Shown here piece after piece: positions 26,823 through 35,486 of a DNA stretch of 64,000 nucleotides (positions within the stretch are counted from its first letter, which is position 1; the number at the start of each line of letters is the position of its first letter). The notes beneath the pieces are model-generated. The model was not told where the DNA came from. It made no database searches and was given only the letters and a program-made list of their open reading frames with translations. The DNA is from an uncultured Carboxylicivirga sp. (GTDB taxonomy: Bacteria > Bacteroidota > Bacteroidia > Bacteroidales > Marinilabiliaceae). A program made the translations under genes and the position numbers. The DNA lies in the NCBI RefSeq assembly GCF_963668385.1, contig NZ_OY764327.1:5304501-5368500 (forward strand), written 5' to 3'.

Positions 26823-27560
26823 ATGAAAAACACACCTAACCCAGCCTTTATTATACGAACCACTGCAATGACTACCTTGGTTATTCTCGTTGCCGTGTTT
26901 ACCTACTTATTCTATTATGTACTTATTTTTAATGATAGCTGTGCAGGCAAAGTATATGGCGATCATTTAAGTATTGGTGGTAAATACAAAATTCATTCGT
27001 TAAAATACTACTACAAACACAATGGCACCACCTATTTTGATACTAAAGATGAAATTATGCTTGATGAATTGGAAATTGGCGATACCATCAAAGTAAGTGC
27101 TTTGAGTTTTTATCCGGGCAAGCATCGCATTACAGAGATTAACCGCGATTTATCACATACTTCGACCTACAATGCTGAAGACGGCTTCTATACCGAATAC
27201 CACATGCACATTAATCACTTTTGCGATTATTTTGGCCCCAATAATCAAGAATATACTAGTGATGATGGCCAGTTATTCTATTACTCAGCAAGTGATGTAA
27301 AACCAGCTGTAGAACTAATGGGCGCTATCTTGGATAAGGTAAAATTCAATCAGGGGAGTTTGATCGAAAAATCGATTATAAGACAAAATAAGGACTCAAT
27401 TATTGTGAAACAAATCTATTATTACCTCAATAACTTTTCGCTGGATGCCGAACCCTTAAAAGTAATTAAGCAGGAGATGCAAAAAGCTTTTCCAAACCAA
27501 ACCATTGTTTGTTCGGTGCTGGACAATTCGAACCCTAAACATGAACGTTTTTTGAAATGA
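26823..27560 (+). CDS. Unknown membrane-anchored protein
   Basis: 245 residues with one N-terminal membrane helix (about 12-38, TTLVILVAVFTYLFYYVLIF) and an otherwise soluble, presumably periplasmic domain. The domain has a beta-rich stretch with YYYKHNGTTYFDTKDEI and a C-terminal helix. No family was recognised. It ends the transporter/YkgJ transcript, closed by a strong terminator. Confidence 0.65.
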   Translation: MKNTPNPAFIIRTTAMTTLVILVAVFTYLFYYVLIFNDSCAGKVYGDHLSIGGKYKIHSLKYYYKHNGTTYFDTKDEIMLDELEIGDTIKVSALSFYPGKHRITEINRDLSHTSTYNAEDGFYTEYHMHINHFCDYFGPNNQEYTSDDGQLFYYSASDVKPAVELMGAILDKVKFNQGSLIEKSIIRQNKDSIIVKQIYYYLNNFSLDAEPLKVIKQEMQKAFPNQTIVCSVLDNSNPKHERFLK

Positions 27561-27568
27561 TATTACAG

Positions 27569-27597
27569 AAAATCCCGACTAACAGCCGGGATTTTTA
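27569..27597 (+). terminator. Intrinsic terminator
   Basis: AAAATCCCG/CGGGATTTT stem with a 9-nt loop and trailing T residues; ends the transporter-YkgJ-membrane protein unit. Confidence 0.85.
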
Positions 27598-27748
27598 TAC
27601 CATTTAAAACTTGGCATAATTCAAAACTATGCCTGCCTAAGCTTTATTTTGCTTGCTCATAATTGCTGACATATAGAGTATCAACTATGCCCAGCTATTT
27701 CTTTTTGTCATTATCATTACTTTTGGAATGTAACTATAATGGTACTGA

Positions 27749-28621
27749 CTATCTTAATTGAGAAATTAAAAAGTTAACCGCAATTTTTGCAGCTTCTACT
27801 TTATCCTTCTGAAAAAGATGATTTTCACCATCTAACAAATGAAGTGTACTATTTTTGTATCCCTCATTATATTTAACACTATACGAGAAAGGAACAATCT
27901 GATCTGCTTTCCCCTGAATTAAACAAACAGGCCCTTCATATTTAACTGCGTTTTCGTAAATATTTGTTTGTTGAGCTGTAGCTAAATAATCATGCCCTAC
28001 TTTGTGATTATAAACTTCAATATAATCAGGAATATTGTTTGGATCAAAGGTATTACCCATCATCTTACCTTCCTTTGTTTGATCTTCAAGAACAGCAGCA
28101 GGAGCTAACAACACAATACTCTTGATAGCATCTGTCAGTTCTCCACCTACTAAAGAAGCCACAGCTCCTCCCTGCGAATGCCCAACAATACTAATACTCG
28201 ATGCGAAATCAAGTTTTTTACAGTAGGTAAAAACAGCTATTGCATCCTTAATTTCCAAAGGAACAGTCATATTTATAAAATCACCTTCGCTTTCGCCATG
28301 TCCATTAAAATCAAAACGGATGGATGCAATTCCATTTTCTTGTAATCTGTTGGCTATTTCAACCAATACAGGAAACTCCTTATTAGAAAAGATACCATGC
28401 ATTAAAATAACCACCGGACATTTTTGATTGGCTTTTAATTCAGGTATTTGTATAACCGCATCAAGTTTACCAACTGCGCCATCAATTTCCACTGTTTTTG
28501 ACGATGCTGGAAGAACCGCCTTAACTACTCTTTCTGATGTTTCTTTCTTACTTAAATTACCACACCCAATAAATAGAGTAGACAAAAAAGCAATCATTAA
28601 AATTCTATTAATCATTTTCAT
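27749..28621 (-). CDS. Alpha/beta-hydrolase lipoprotein
   Basis: 290 residues with a lipoprotein signal ending LFIGC (Cys20). The alpha/beta-hydrolase triad is readable: nucleophile Ser149 in VGHSQGGAV, Asp240 in GKADQIVPF and His268 in DGENHLF. The oxyanion segment LMHGIFSNK and RFDFNGHGESEG place it in the serine aminopeptidase S33 / acyl-esterase group. As an envelope esterase or peptidase it could deacylate exogenous substrates such as acylated sugars or peptides; the substrate is not known. It is monocistronic. Confidence 0.88.
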   Translation of the reverse strand: MKMINRILMIAFLSTLFIGCGNLSKKETSERVVKAVLPASSKTVEIDGAVGKLDAVIQIPELKANQKCPVVILMHGIFSNKEFPVLVEIANRLQENGIASIRFDFNGHGESEGDFINMTVPLEIKDAIAVFTYCKKLDFASSISIVGHSQGGAVASLVGGELTDAIKSIVLLAPAAVLEDQTKEGKMMGNTFDPNNIPDYIEVYNHKVGHDYLATAQQTNIYENAVKYEGPVCLIQGKADQIVPFSYSVKYNEGYKNSTLHLLDGENHLFQKDKVEAAKIAVNFLISQLR

Positions 28622-28831
28622 AATCTATAAGTATAATAACTTTTCGAATTGAGTAAAGATGTACAAAACTTTTAATCTGCATTTTAGCAGTTTTGTCAAG
28701 TATGTTTGAAGATGCAAGCGCTTACATTAATTTCTTATCTCTACGCTGCAAATATCAATATTACCCAATGATTATTTTAACCCCAATTACCGAAACACCT
28801 ACCATAATTACCGAATAGATTTTTACTGCAT

Positions 28832-28866
28832 AAAAAACGCTGCCTTACATAGCAAAGCAGCGTTTG
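28832..28866 (-). terminator. Intrinsic terminator of the S9 peptidase gene
   Basis: Nine-bp stem AAACGCTGC/GCAGCGTTT; read on the minus strand it is followed by a T run, 20 bases after the S9 peptidase stop. Confidence 0.85.
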
Positions 28867-28885
28867 AATAATATTAATCAGCTAT

Positions 28886-31780
28886 TTATTCAACCAAATC
28901 ATATCCCAGGTTTTCACCTTTTTCAATGGCCGGAATTCCATCATGCATCCATACTGGAACAGGAGCACCTTTGAGGTAATGATCGAAAAACTGCATCATT
29001 CGTCGGCTTAAGTCTTTTTCGTTGGCACGTCGAGTAAGGTTATGCTCTTCATTATTATAAACCAACATCCAGGCGGGTTTATCCAATCTTCGTAATGACA
29101 TAAAATACTCAATACCCTGGTACCAAGGTACAGCTCCATCATTATCGTTATGCATAATCAACAAAGGAGTTTCAACCTGAGGTGCATAAAATACCGGTGA
29201 ATTCTCGATGTATTTATTCATCTTATTCCATAAAGTTCCGCCCATTCGGCTTTGGGTATGCTCGTATTGAAACATACGGCTCATACCCGATCCCCAGCGG
29301 ATACCACCATAAGCACTGGTCATATTACTAACAGGAGCTCCTGCCATAGCTGCTTTAAACAGGTTAGTGCGTGTTACCAAATAAGCCACCTGGTATCCAC
29401 CCCAGCTTTGTCCTTGAATACCCATATGCTCGCGATCGATAAAATCAAAACGATCGGCCATGGCCAAGCAACCACTTACAATAGCCTCGTAGGCACATAA
29501 GCCCGGATCGCCATCGCGATAATAAATATCAGGCACAAACAATACATATCCATTACTTGCATAGAACGACCAGTTAACGGTTGAACGACTTGGCGCAGGA
29601 CGATAGTAACTATGTAAACGATCTGACGAGCGTTCGTAGAAGTAGGAGATCATCGGATACTTCTTATTTTTATCCATATCCTCGGGTGTAACCAACAAAC
29701 CTTGATGTGTTAAACCATCGGCCGCTACCCAATCAACCAACTGAATATTTCCCCATCGATACTCTTTTTGTTGAGGATTAGTATTAGAAATCGTTTTAGC
29801 TTGGGTAAACGAATCATCGCTCACCAATAACTCAGGATATTGTTTAAAGGTAGATTTACGCCACACATAAACGTTGGCATTTTTTGCTTTAACTGGATTA
29901 TAAATGCTGTAATCACCTTCAATTACCTTTTGTAGTTTACCCTTGTTGAGTTTATAAAAACCACTTTGCTTGTTAATGTCATTAAAGGCATTTAGCAACC
30001 ACTCACTGTTTAAATCGATGTAATCTTCTTCTCTGTCGAATTTGATATAGCGAAAAGTGGTATTCTGTTTTCTACCTTCTCCATTTGTTAAACAAACAGG
30101 TGATTTTTTACCTGCTAAATCCAACTTCCAGATATCGTAACGATCGTAAACCACAATACTTTTACCATCCGATGTAAATTCAACAATACCATAAGCACCT
30201 GCATCACTTGGAGTGTCATTCAACTCATCCACCCACATAATGTCAGCACCTTTACTAATATTGATTTTAGCTCCTGTTGCAACATTAATCGAATAATAAG
30301 CGCTATCAGCCGGCTCGTAAAAAACAACCCATTTACCAGATTCTGACAGGGCAGTTCTTCCACTCACTTCTTTTTGAAGCAGCTCTTTATTACCTGTCAA
30401 CAGATCCACCTTGTAATAATCATTTGCCCATTTGCCACTCCATGACTGAGCTCTTTTATAAGGAGTATCAACAGAAATGAATCCAATATTCAGGTTACCT
30501 TTATCAGGCACTCGAACTGAGCGAAATTCAGGAGACTCCAACGCAACTATTCTTCCTGATTTAATGTGATATACACATTTATAAGCAGGATCTTTATCTC
30601 GTTTTACGTTCTTCTTCTGCATTGGCTGAATCTCTTTATCCTGCCAGTTCCAAATGTCGACATGCACTTTTTCATCAGCAGTTAAGGTATCTTTTGGCTC
30701 CTCATGCGGCCTTTGTCCGGCACCGAAATACAACTTGCTTCCATCGCGCGAAAAACTTAAACTCCCTTTTGACAAAGCCGACCACTCTGCAGGTAACGTT
30801 GAACAAATAGTATCCAATATCATCACCGGTTGTTTCATCTTATTTTTGTAATGATACAATCGATCTACTTTCACTTTGGTGGTGTCATCGGTAAATAAAA
30901 AAGCACATTGCGATGCTGTATAATCAGTAACTACTTTATCAATTTTTCCAATTTGTTTGAAGATGGTATCTACTGTAAATGATGATGGATTAAAACGTAA
31001 CACCTTCGACACCTCTGTAGTATCACCCACACTTTGAACTATGTAAGCACCCGATCCATCGTCGGCCACATCGTAATGCGAAACTTTTTCGATGTACAAA
31101 CTATCGCCTGTTGAAGGACGGAAAAATACCAATGGTTTACCCTTTGATTTAAACGACTTCTTTTTCTTGTCTTTTTTATCTTTCTTCTCTTCTTTAGTTT
31201 GTTCCTCCTTATTTTCTTCGCTGTTTGTCTTTTCTTCTGAAAGCTCAGTTACTTCAGCCTCAATTTGAGTTGTATCTTTGGCTTCTTCTTGTTTTTTCAC
31301 TTCCTCCTCAAGCATGTAAGCCAACCAATCTCCATCATCGCGAGGTATTGTCCACGATTTTAAATTAGCCACTTTAGTAAGCTTATCTGAACTAAAAGAC
31401 TGAATAAACAACGAGTCTTTGGGAAATTTATCCTTCTTGGCCTTCTCAAGCTTCAAAGCACGCACAGTGTCGGCCTGCGGCACTACTTTATAAGCTAAAA
31501 AGCTGTTTGAAAATGAGAATTTAGGAGATTTTCCTCTTGAGATTGAATCCAAAACTCCCGTTGTTTCATTGAAAAGGTATAAATACGAATCTCCTTCCTG
31601 AGGAGAAATAACATACGAAATATAACTACCATCGTTGGAAATTACATAGCCTCGGTCGATTGATTTCCAGCCATCGTAAACGGTGTAATCAAGCTTCTTC
31701 TTTCCTTCGGCCCACACCGAAGATGATATCAAAAATGACAGTAGTGTCAGTCCAATAGATTTGTAAAGATTATTGTGCAT
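28886..31780 (-). CDS. Exported S9-family (prolyl-oligopeptidase-like) serine peptidase
   Basis: 964 residues: signal peptide (to about 24, SVWA), a beta-propeller (about 30-690) and a C-terminal alpha/beta-hydrolase domain. The triad is Ser792 (GQSWGGY), Asp881 (NDNDGAVPW) and His913 (NEEHNL). An unusual charged, Glu/Lys-rich insert occupies about residues 158-214, interrupting the propeller. The protein probably trims peptides in the periplasm after other peptidases. The length exceeds DPP-IV-type enzymes because of the propeller and insert. It is a single-gene unit with its own terminator; the long upstream region holds a candidate small ORF on the other strand. Confidence 0.92.
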   Translation of the reverse strand: MHNNLYKSIGLTLLSFLISSSVWAEGKKKLDYTVYDGWKSIDRGYVISNDGSYISYVISPQEGDSYLYLFNETTGVLDSISRGKSPKFSFSNSFLAYKVVPQADTVRALKLEKAKKDKFPKDSLFIQSFSSDKLTKVANLKSWTIPRDDGDWLAYMLEEEVKKQEEAKDTTQIEAEVTELSEEKTNSEENKEEQTKEEKKDKKDKKKKSFKSKGKPLVFFRPSTGDSLYIEKVSHYDVADDGSGAYIVQSVGDTTEVSKVLRFNPSSFTVDTIFKQIGKIDKVVTDYTASQCAFLFTDDTTKVKVDRLYHYKNKMKQPVMILDTICSTLPAEWSALSKGSLSFSRDGSKLYFGAGQRPHEEPKDTLTADEKVHVDIWNWQDKEIQPMQKKNVKRDKDPAYKCVYHIKSGRIVALESPEFRSVRVPDKGNLNIGFISVDTPYKRAQSWSGKWANDYYKVDLLTGNKELLQKEVSGRTALSESGKWVVFYEPADSAYYSINVATGAKINISKGADIMWVDELNDTPSDAGAYGIVEFTSDGKSIVVYDRYDIWKLDLAGKKSPVCLTNGEGRKQNTTFRYIKFDREEDYIDLNSEWLLNAFNDINKQSGFYKLNKGKLQKVIEGDYSIYNPVKAKNANVYVWRKSTFKQYPELLVSDDSFTQAKTISNTNPQQKEYRWGNIQLVDWVAADGLTHQGLLVTPEDMDKNKKYPMISYFYERSSDRLHSYYRPAPSRSTVNWSFYASNGYVLFVPDIYYRDGDPGLCAYEAIVSGCLAMADRFDFIDREHMGIQGQSWGGYQVAYLVTRTNLFKAAMAGAPVSNMTSAYGGIRWGSGMSRMFQYEHTQSRMGGTLWNKMNKYIENSPVFYAPQVETPLLIMHNDNDGAVPWYQGIEYFMSLRRLDKPAWMLVYNNEEHNLTRRANEKDLSRRMMQFFDHYLKGAPVPVWMHDGIPAIEKGENLGYDLVE

Positions 31781-31951
31781 AAGGTTTTATTTAAAGCCTT
31801 GAAGTTAACAATTGTGATTATAATATTAAAACAACCCCTACGCAATGAGATATTAATAGTTAAAACCAATTCTATTCTATTTATTTGTCAAATTGGCGCT
31901 TTACCCAAAACCGACATCATTTAGTTCACTAATTTTCATTTTTAATGATTT

Positions 31952-31959
31952 TAGCTTTG
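31952..31959 (+). promoter_or_regulatory. Candidate plus-strand promoter (-7 box TAGCTTTG)
   Basis: TAGCTTTG followed by C is an exact TAnnTTTG box; the -33 region is weak (a TTTTC near 31933). No plus-strand gene of normal size follows, only a 29-codon frame starting 18 bases downstream. Confidence 0.35.
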
Positions 31960-31976
31960 CTACAATTCCTGCGTTA

Positions 31977-32066
31977 ATGAAGAAACCCTGCCAACAACAG
32001 GCTGGGGAAGCAAAGAAAATCAAGACTGCACCTGACTCACTTATAAACAGCAGCTTTCTTTATTAA
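31977..32066 (+). CDS. Candidate 29-residue small protein
   Basis: ATG to TAA frame reading MKKPCQQQAGEAKKIKTAPD, then nine more residues ending in FLY. It begins 18 bases after a good -7 box. It is Lys/Gln-rich and has no recognised homologue. The same DNA can fold (stem of GATTTT..CTTTGCT with AGCAAAG..AAAATC, about 31948-32021), so an RNA element is an alternative. Kept as low confidence because a 30-codon frame is easily met by chance. Confidence 0.2.
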   Translation: MKKPCQQQAGEAKKIKTAPDSLINSSFLY

Positions 32067-32090
32067 ATATTATTTAGGGCATTATTGTAT

Positions 32091-32122
32091 AAAAAAACCT
32101 GTTCACCCTTTGGCAAACAGGT
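32091..32122 (-). terminator. Intrinsic terminator on the minus strand
   Basis: ACCTGTT/AACAGGT with a 12-nt loop; on the minus strand it runs into seven T. It lies 240 bases past the GH3 stop and could end a small RNA transcribed from the structured region or be a second terminator of the glucan operon. Confidence 0.8.
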
Positions 32123-32271
32123 CTTAAAAATTAAATCTAAAATCTATCTCACAGTAAAGCCACTGTCTTTATAAAATTAGTTTGTTAGTTCCCCTGATAT
32201 TGATCGGAGCAGTGGGCTGAAGTATACTTTATCACTACTTCAACTGCCAATATATTTAACAAACTAATCAT
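32123..32271 (-). ncRNA. Candidate structured noncoding RNA downstream of the glucan locus
   Basis: A perfect 12-bp inverted repeat (32176-32187 with 32257-32268) closes a 69-nt interior. The interior contains a second stem made of GCAGT/ACTGC and TGAAGTA/TACTTCA (32209-32247, one 4-nt bulge, 11-nt loop). Outside the closing stem is a 5-bp hairpin, ACAGT/ACTGT (32151-32166), and then the terminator at 32091-32122. The strand is inferred from that terminator's T run. The layout of closing stem, large asymmetric internal loop and apical stem is seen in several regulatory RNAs; no known family was recognised. Confidence 0.3.
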
Positions 32272-32358
32272 AAAAAAGGGAGGACAATTTCAAATGCGCA
32301 ATCCCATAGCATTGCTTCAGTTTTCAGTTAATCTAATTTGAATTTTAAGCGTCCTCCC
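32272..32358 (-). terminator. Large terminator-like hairpin after the GH3 gene
   Basis: GGGAGGAC (32278-32285 on the plus strand) pairs with GTCCTCCC (32351-32358). The stem extends through an AT-rich part with a small bulge, and an inner GCAAT/ATTGC stem (32298-32315) lies in the loop. On the minus strand six T follow. It begins 7 bases after the GH3 stop and is the probable end of the glucan operon. It is unusually long for a simple terminator. Confidence 0.65.
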
Positions 32359-32364
32359 AATTCT

Positions 32365-34635
32365 TTACAATTCAAATGATGCGTTAAGTCCTTTATCAGA
32401 ACTGGTTCCAACCATCACATCAAATTCTCCAGGCTCAAACAGGAACTCTCCTTCCCCATTGAAAAACCCAAGTTCTTTATCTGTTAAAGTAAAATGTACA
32501 TCTACTTTATCACCTGCTTTAATCATCATTTTTTCAAAGCCTTTCAATTCCTTAACCGGTCGAACAATACTAGCTACCCTATCATGGATATAGAGCTGTA
32601 CAACTTCTTCTCCATCGACCTTACTGGCATTAGTTACAGTAACACTTACTTCCACTTTTTTAGCCCCTGAAACATTTACTTTCAGGTTCGAATACTCGAA
32701 AGACGAATAGCTCAAACCATATCCAAAAGGGTATAAAGGTTCATGTGATTGATCCATATAATGAGGCCAAAAAATAGCACTCCCTTCGCGCGCCGGACGA
32801 CCGGTATTAAAGTGATTGTAATAAACAGGTATATGTGCCACATTCTTTGGAAATGTCATCGTTAGTTTACCTGACGGATTATAATCACCGAATAGAACCT
32901 GAGCAATGGCGTTACCACTTTGCGTTCCCAATTGCCATGCTTCCACAATAGCTGGCACATGCTCATCGGCCCAATTAATAGTTAACGGACGACCATTCAT
33001 CAACACCAACACAATATTTTGATTTACTTTATATACTTCTTCCATCATCTCTTGCTGTAACCCGGGTAAATTTAAATCAGATCTCGAACGACCTTCTCCA
33101 CTGTGTAACCCGTGCTCGCCAACAACCATTATCACCACATCTGATTTTTTGGCCAATCTAACAGCTTCTTTTATTCCTGTTTTATCAGTTGTGTTTACCT
33201 CTAATTCGGTAGCAAAAGCAGTTGGTCCTGTAATCAACTTCACTCCACGTTCAAACTGAACATCAGCACCATATTTTTGTAAGCCTTCCAATACCGAAAC
33301 AGCTGTATTACTTTCTCCTGCCATTCTCCAGTTACCTAATGGGCTATCTTTATCATCAGCCAAATCACCAATCAAAGCTATTTTTTTCTGGTTCTTTGCC
33401 AATGGTAAGAGTTGATTTTCATTCTTTAGTAATACAACTGATTTCTTTGCCATATCCAAAGCTGCGGACATATGATCGGGATGATAAATCATTTCCTTCT
33501 CACGCTCTTCGTCGCAATATTTATATGGATCATCGAATAATCCCAATTCAAACTTTACACGCAAAATACGTCGTGTTGCATCATCCACCACCGACTCATT
33601 TACCTTACCCGATTTTACCAATGCAGCCAAATGTTTTACAAAAGAATAGGATTCCATATCCATATCTGAACCCGCATTAGCAGCTAACTCAGCCACCTGT
33701 TCCAAATTTTTAGCATAACCATGAGCAATCATTTCGGCTCCACTACTCCAGTCGGAAATAACAAAACCATCAAATCCCCATTTTCCTTTTAAAACATCAC
33801 GCAGCAAAAACTCGTTGGCTGTGGCTGGTATACCATTTACAATATTGAATGAGTTCATAAATGTGCGAACATTAGCCTCATCAACTACAGCTTTAAATGG
33901 AGGAAGAATAACATTATACAAAGTTGACGAACTCACATCAACCGTATTATAATCGCGTCCTCCTTCAACAAATCCATAAGCAGCAAAGTGCTTGGCACAG
34001 GCAGCTATAGTATTTGCAGCGCTTAAATCATCGCCCTGAAATCCTTTCACCCGAGCCACTCCAATGCGGCTTCCCAGGTACGTATCTTCACCTGCCCCTT
34101 CCATTACACGCCCCCAACGAGGATCGCGCGAAATATCCACCATTGGCGCAAAAGTCCAGTTTAATCCCTCAGCAGCCGCTTCGATAGCTGCAATTCGAGC
34201 TGATTTTTCAATGGCTTTCAAATCCCAACTAGCAGACTCTGCCAATGGAATAGGCGAAAGTGTTTTGTGCCCATGTATTACATCAAAACCAAATATCATA
34301 GGAATACCCAAACGAGAACTATCAACTGCCAATTGTTGCATTTTTCTCACTTCAGCAGCTCCTCTCACATTCAACATAGAACCAACTAAACCTCTTTTAA
34401 TATGGTCGTATTTGTTTTTGGCATCACCTTCGGCCGGTGCTGGCCCTGTAATATCATAAAAACCGGTATATTGATTCATCTGCCCCACTTTTTCTTCGAG
34501 GGTCATCTGACTCAGTATATCCTCAACTTTCTGATCAATGTTGTCTGATGTTTTTTGCGAAGGTTGACAAGCAAACAACATCAGAACAAAAATTCCAAAA
34601 AAAACACTTTTAGTCATATTACTTATATATTTCAA
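32365..34635 (-). CDS. GH3 beta-glucosidase lipoprotein
   Basis: Removes terminal beta-glucose from the oligosaccharides released by the GH16 and GH5 enzymes of the locus. It is 756 residues with a lipobox ending FAC (Cys23); a second possible start is Met7. The GH3 N-terminal barrel holds the nucleophile Asp295 in FVISDWSSG and the substrate-binding KHFAAYG segment. The alpha/beta sandwich has LIGDLADD and the ...GEHGLHSGEGRSRSDLNLPG region. A C-terminal fibronectin-III-like domain covers about the last 130 residues, as in BglX. It is the last gene of the locus, 6 bases after the GH16 stop. Confidence 0.93.
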   Translation of the reverse strand: MKYISNMTKSVFFGIFVLMLFACQPSQKTSDNIDQKVEDILSQMTLEEKVGQMNQYTGFYDITGPAPAEGDAKNKYDHIKRGLVGSMLNVRGAAEVRKMQQLAVDSSRLGIPMIFGFDVIHGHKTLSPIPLAESASWDLKAIEKSARIAAIEAAAEGLNWTFAPMVDISRDPRWGRVMEGAGEDTYLGSRIGVARVKGFQGDDLSAANTIAACAKHFAAYGFVEGGRDYNTVDVSSSTLYNVILPPFKAVVDEANVRTFMNSFNIVNGIPATANEFLLRDVLKGKWGFDGFVISDWSSGAEMIAHGYAKNLEQVAELAANAGSDMDMESYSFVKHLAALVKSGKVNESVVDDATRRILRVKFELGLFDDPYKYCDEEREKEMIYHPDHMSAALDMAKKSVVLLKNENQLLPLAKNQKKIALIGDLADDKDSPLGNWRMAGESNTAVSVLEGLQKYGADVQFERGVKLITGPTAFATELEVNTTDKTGIKEAVRLAKKSDVVIMVVGEHGLHSGEGRSRSDLNLPGLQQEMMEEVYKVNQNIVLVLMNGRPLTINWADEHVPAIVEAWQLGTQSGNAIAQVLFGDYNPSGKLTMTFPKNVAHIPVYYNHFNTGRPAREGSAIFWPHYMDQSHEPLYPFGYGLSYSSFEYSNLKVNVSGAKKVEVSVTVTNASKVDGEEVVQLYIHDRVASIVRPVKELKGFEKMMIKAGDKVDVHFTLTDKELGFFNGEGEFLFEPGEFDVMVGTSSDKGLNASFEL

Positions 34636-34641
34636 TTAGCA

Positions 34642-35454
34642 TTATTTCAGTTGATAAACACGAACATAATCAACCAACATCCGACAAGGGAAAATGGTAT
34701 TATCAACACCGTGCTTGCCTCCCCATCCGCCACCTACGGCGACATTCATCAACAAATGAAACCTTTTATCATAAGGCCATTCCGCAGAGGTAGCATTCTC
34801 ATTTTTAAATGTAAATACCTTGTTATCATCCAAAAAGAAATCAATTTTTTTAGGCGTCCATTCCATTCCATATTTATGAAATGAGTATTCAACATCGGGC
34901 GCAAACACCGGCTGTGATTTTTGCGTACCAATGCTATGATTATAAGCTTCGGTATGCACCGTGAAGTAAACCGAATCGGGCTCATAACCCACATGCTCCA
35001 TAATATCAATCTCTCCACTGGCAGGCCATCCGCCATATTCCCAATCGGTTGGCAACATCCAAATAGCTGGCCAAATTCCTTTACCACCAGGAACTTTTGC
35101 CTTCACCTCAACTTTACCATATAACCAATCACCTTTACCTTTAGTAATTAATCGAGCCGATGTATAAGGCATGGCAATACTATCTTCTTTTACAGCTGTA
35201 ATCACTAGATTTCCATCTATTACTTCAGCATTTCTCAAATTATTACTGGTATAAGTTTGTAACTCGTTATTGCCCCAGCCCCAGGCATTCCCTTCGGTAT
35301 CGTAACTCCATTTGGTTGAATCGGGTAATCCTTCGTAATTAAATTCATCACTCCAAACCAATTGATAGTTATCTTTTGGTTGACATCCACTTACTATACC
35401 CGTTAAAATAATCAGAGCTATTATTGATATCCGATGTAGTGTTTTCCCTTTCAT
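34642..35454 (-). CDS. GH16 endo-beta-1,3-glucanase (laminarinase) lipoprotein
   Basis: 270 residues, essentially one GH16 jelly-roll domain behind a lipoprotein signal (GIVSGC, Cys24). The catalytic motif GEIDIMEHVG gives nucleophile Glu148, Asp150 and acid/base Glu153. The spacing E-x-D-x-x-E, with the extra residue, is that of the laminarinase-type subfamilies (GH16_3). Upstream WSDEFNYEGLPDSTKW and WGWGNNELQTYT segments line the glucose subsites. It should cut beta-1,3-glucan or mixed-linkage glucan. It lies between a second GH16 gene and the GH3 gene, with 32 and 6 bases between them. Confidence 0.93.
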   Translation of the reverse strand: MKGKTLHRISIIALIILTGIVSGCQPKDNYQLVWSDEFNYEGLPDSTKWSYDTEGNAWGWGNNELQTYTSNNLRNAEVIDGNLVITAVKEDSIAMPYTSARLITKGKGDWLYGKVEVKAKVPGGKGIWPAIWMLPTDWEYGGWPASGEIDIMEHVGYEPDSVYFTVHTEAYNHSIGTQKSQPVFAPDVEYSFHKYGMEWTPKKIDFFLDDNKVFTFKNENATSAEWPYDKRFHLLMNVAVGGGWGGKHGVDNTIFPCRMLVDYVRVYQLK

Positions 35455-35486
35455 AATCTAGTTTGTTTGATGAATTAAAAAATCAA

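Larger units (their letters stand above)
31781..32364. other. 584-bp intergenic region, structured, without a confident gene
   Basis: Separates the S9 peptidase promoter from the end of the beta-glucan locus. It holds a plus-strand -7 box and a 29-codon candidate ORF (31952-32066), a minus-strand terminator (32091-32122), a 12-bp inverted repeat enclosing a second stem (32176-32268) and a long terminator-like hairpin right after the GH3 gene (32272-32358). These are listed separately. Confidence 0.7.

Noticed and set aside
31948-32045. Possible cobalamin-type riboswitch
   Set aside because: A GGGAAGC-like word and a GTCAGG-like word occur, but on different strands and in the wrong order, and no vitamin-related gene follows.
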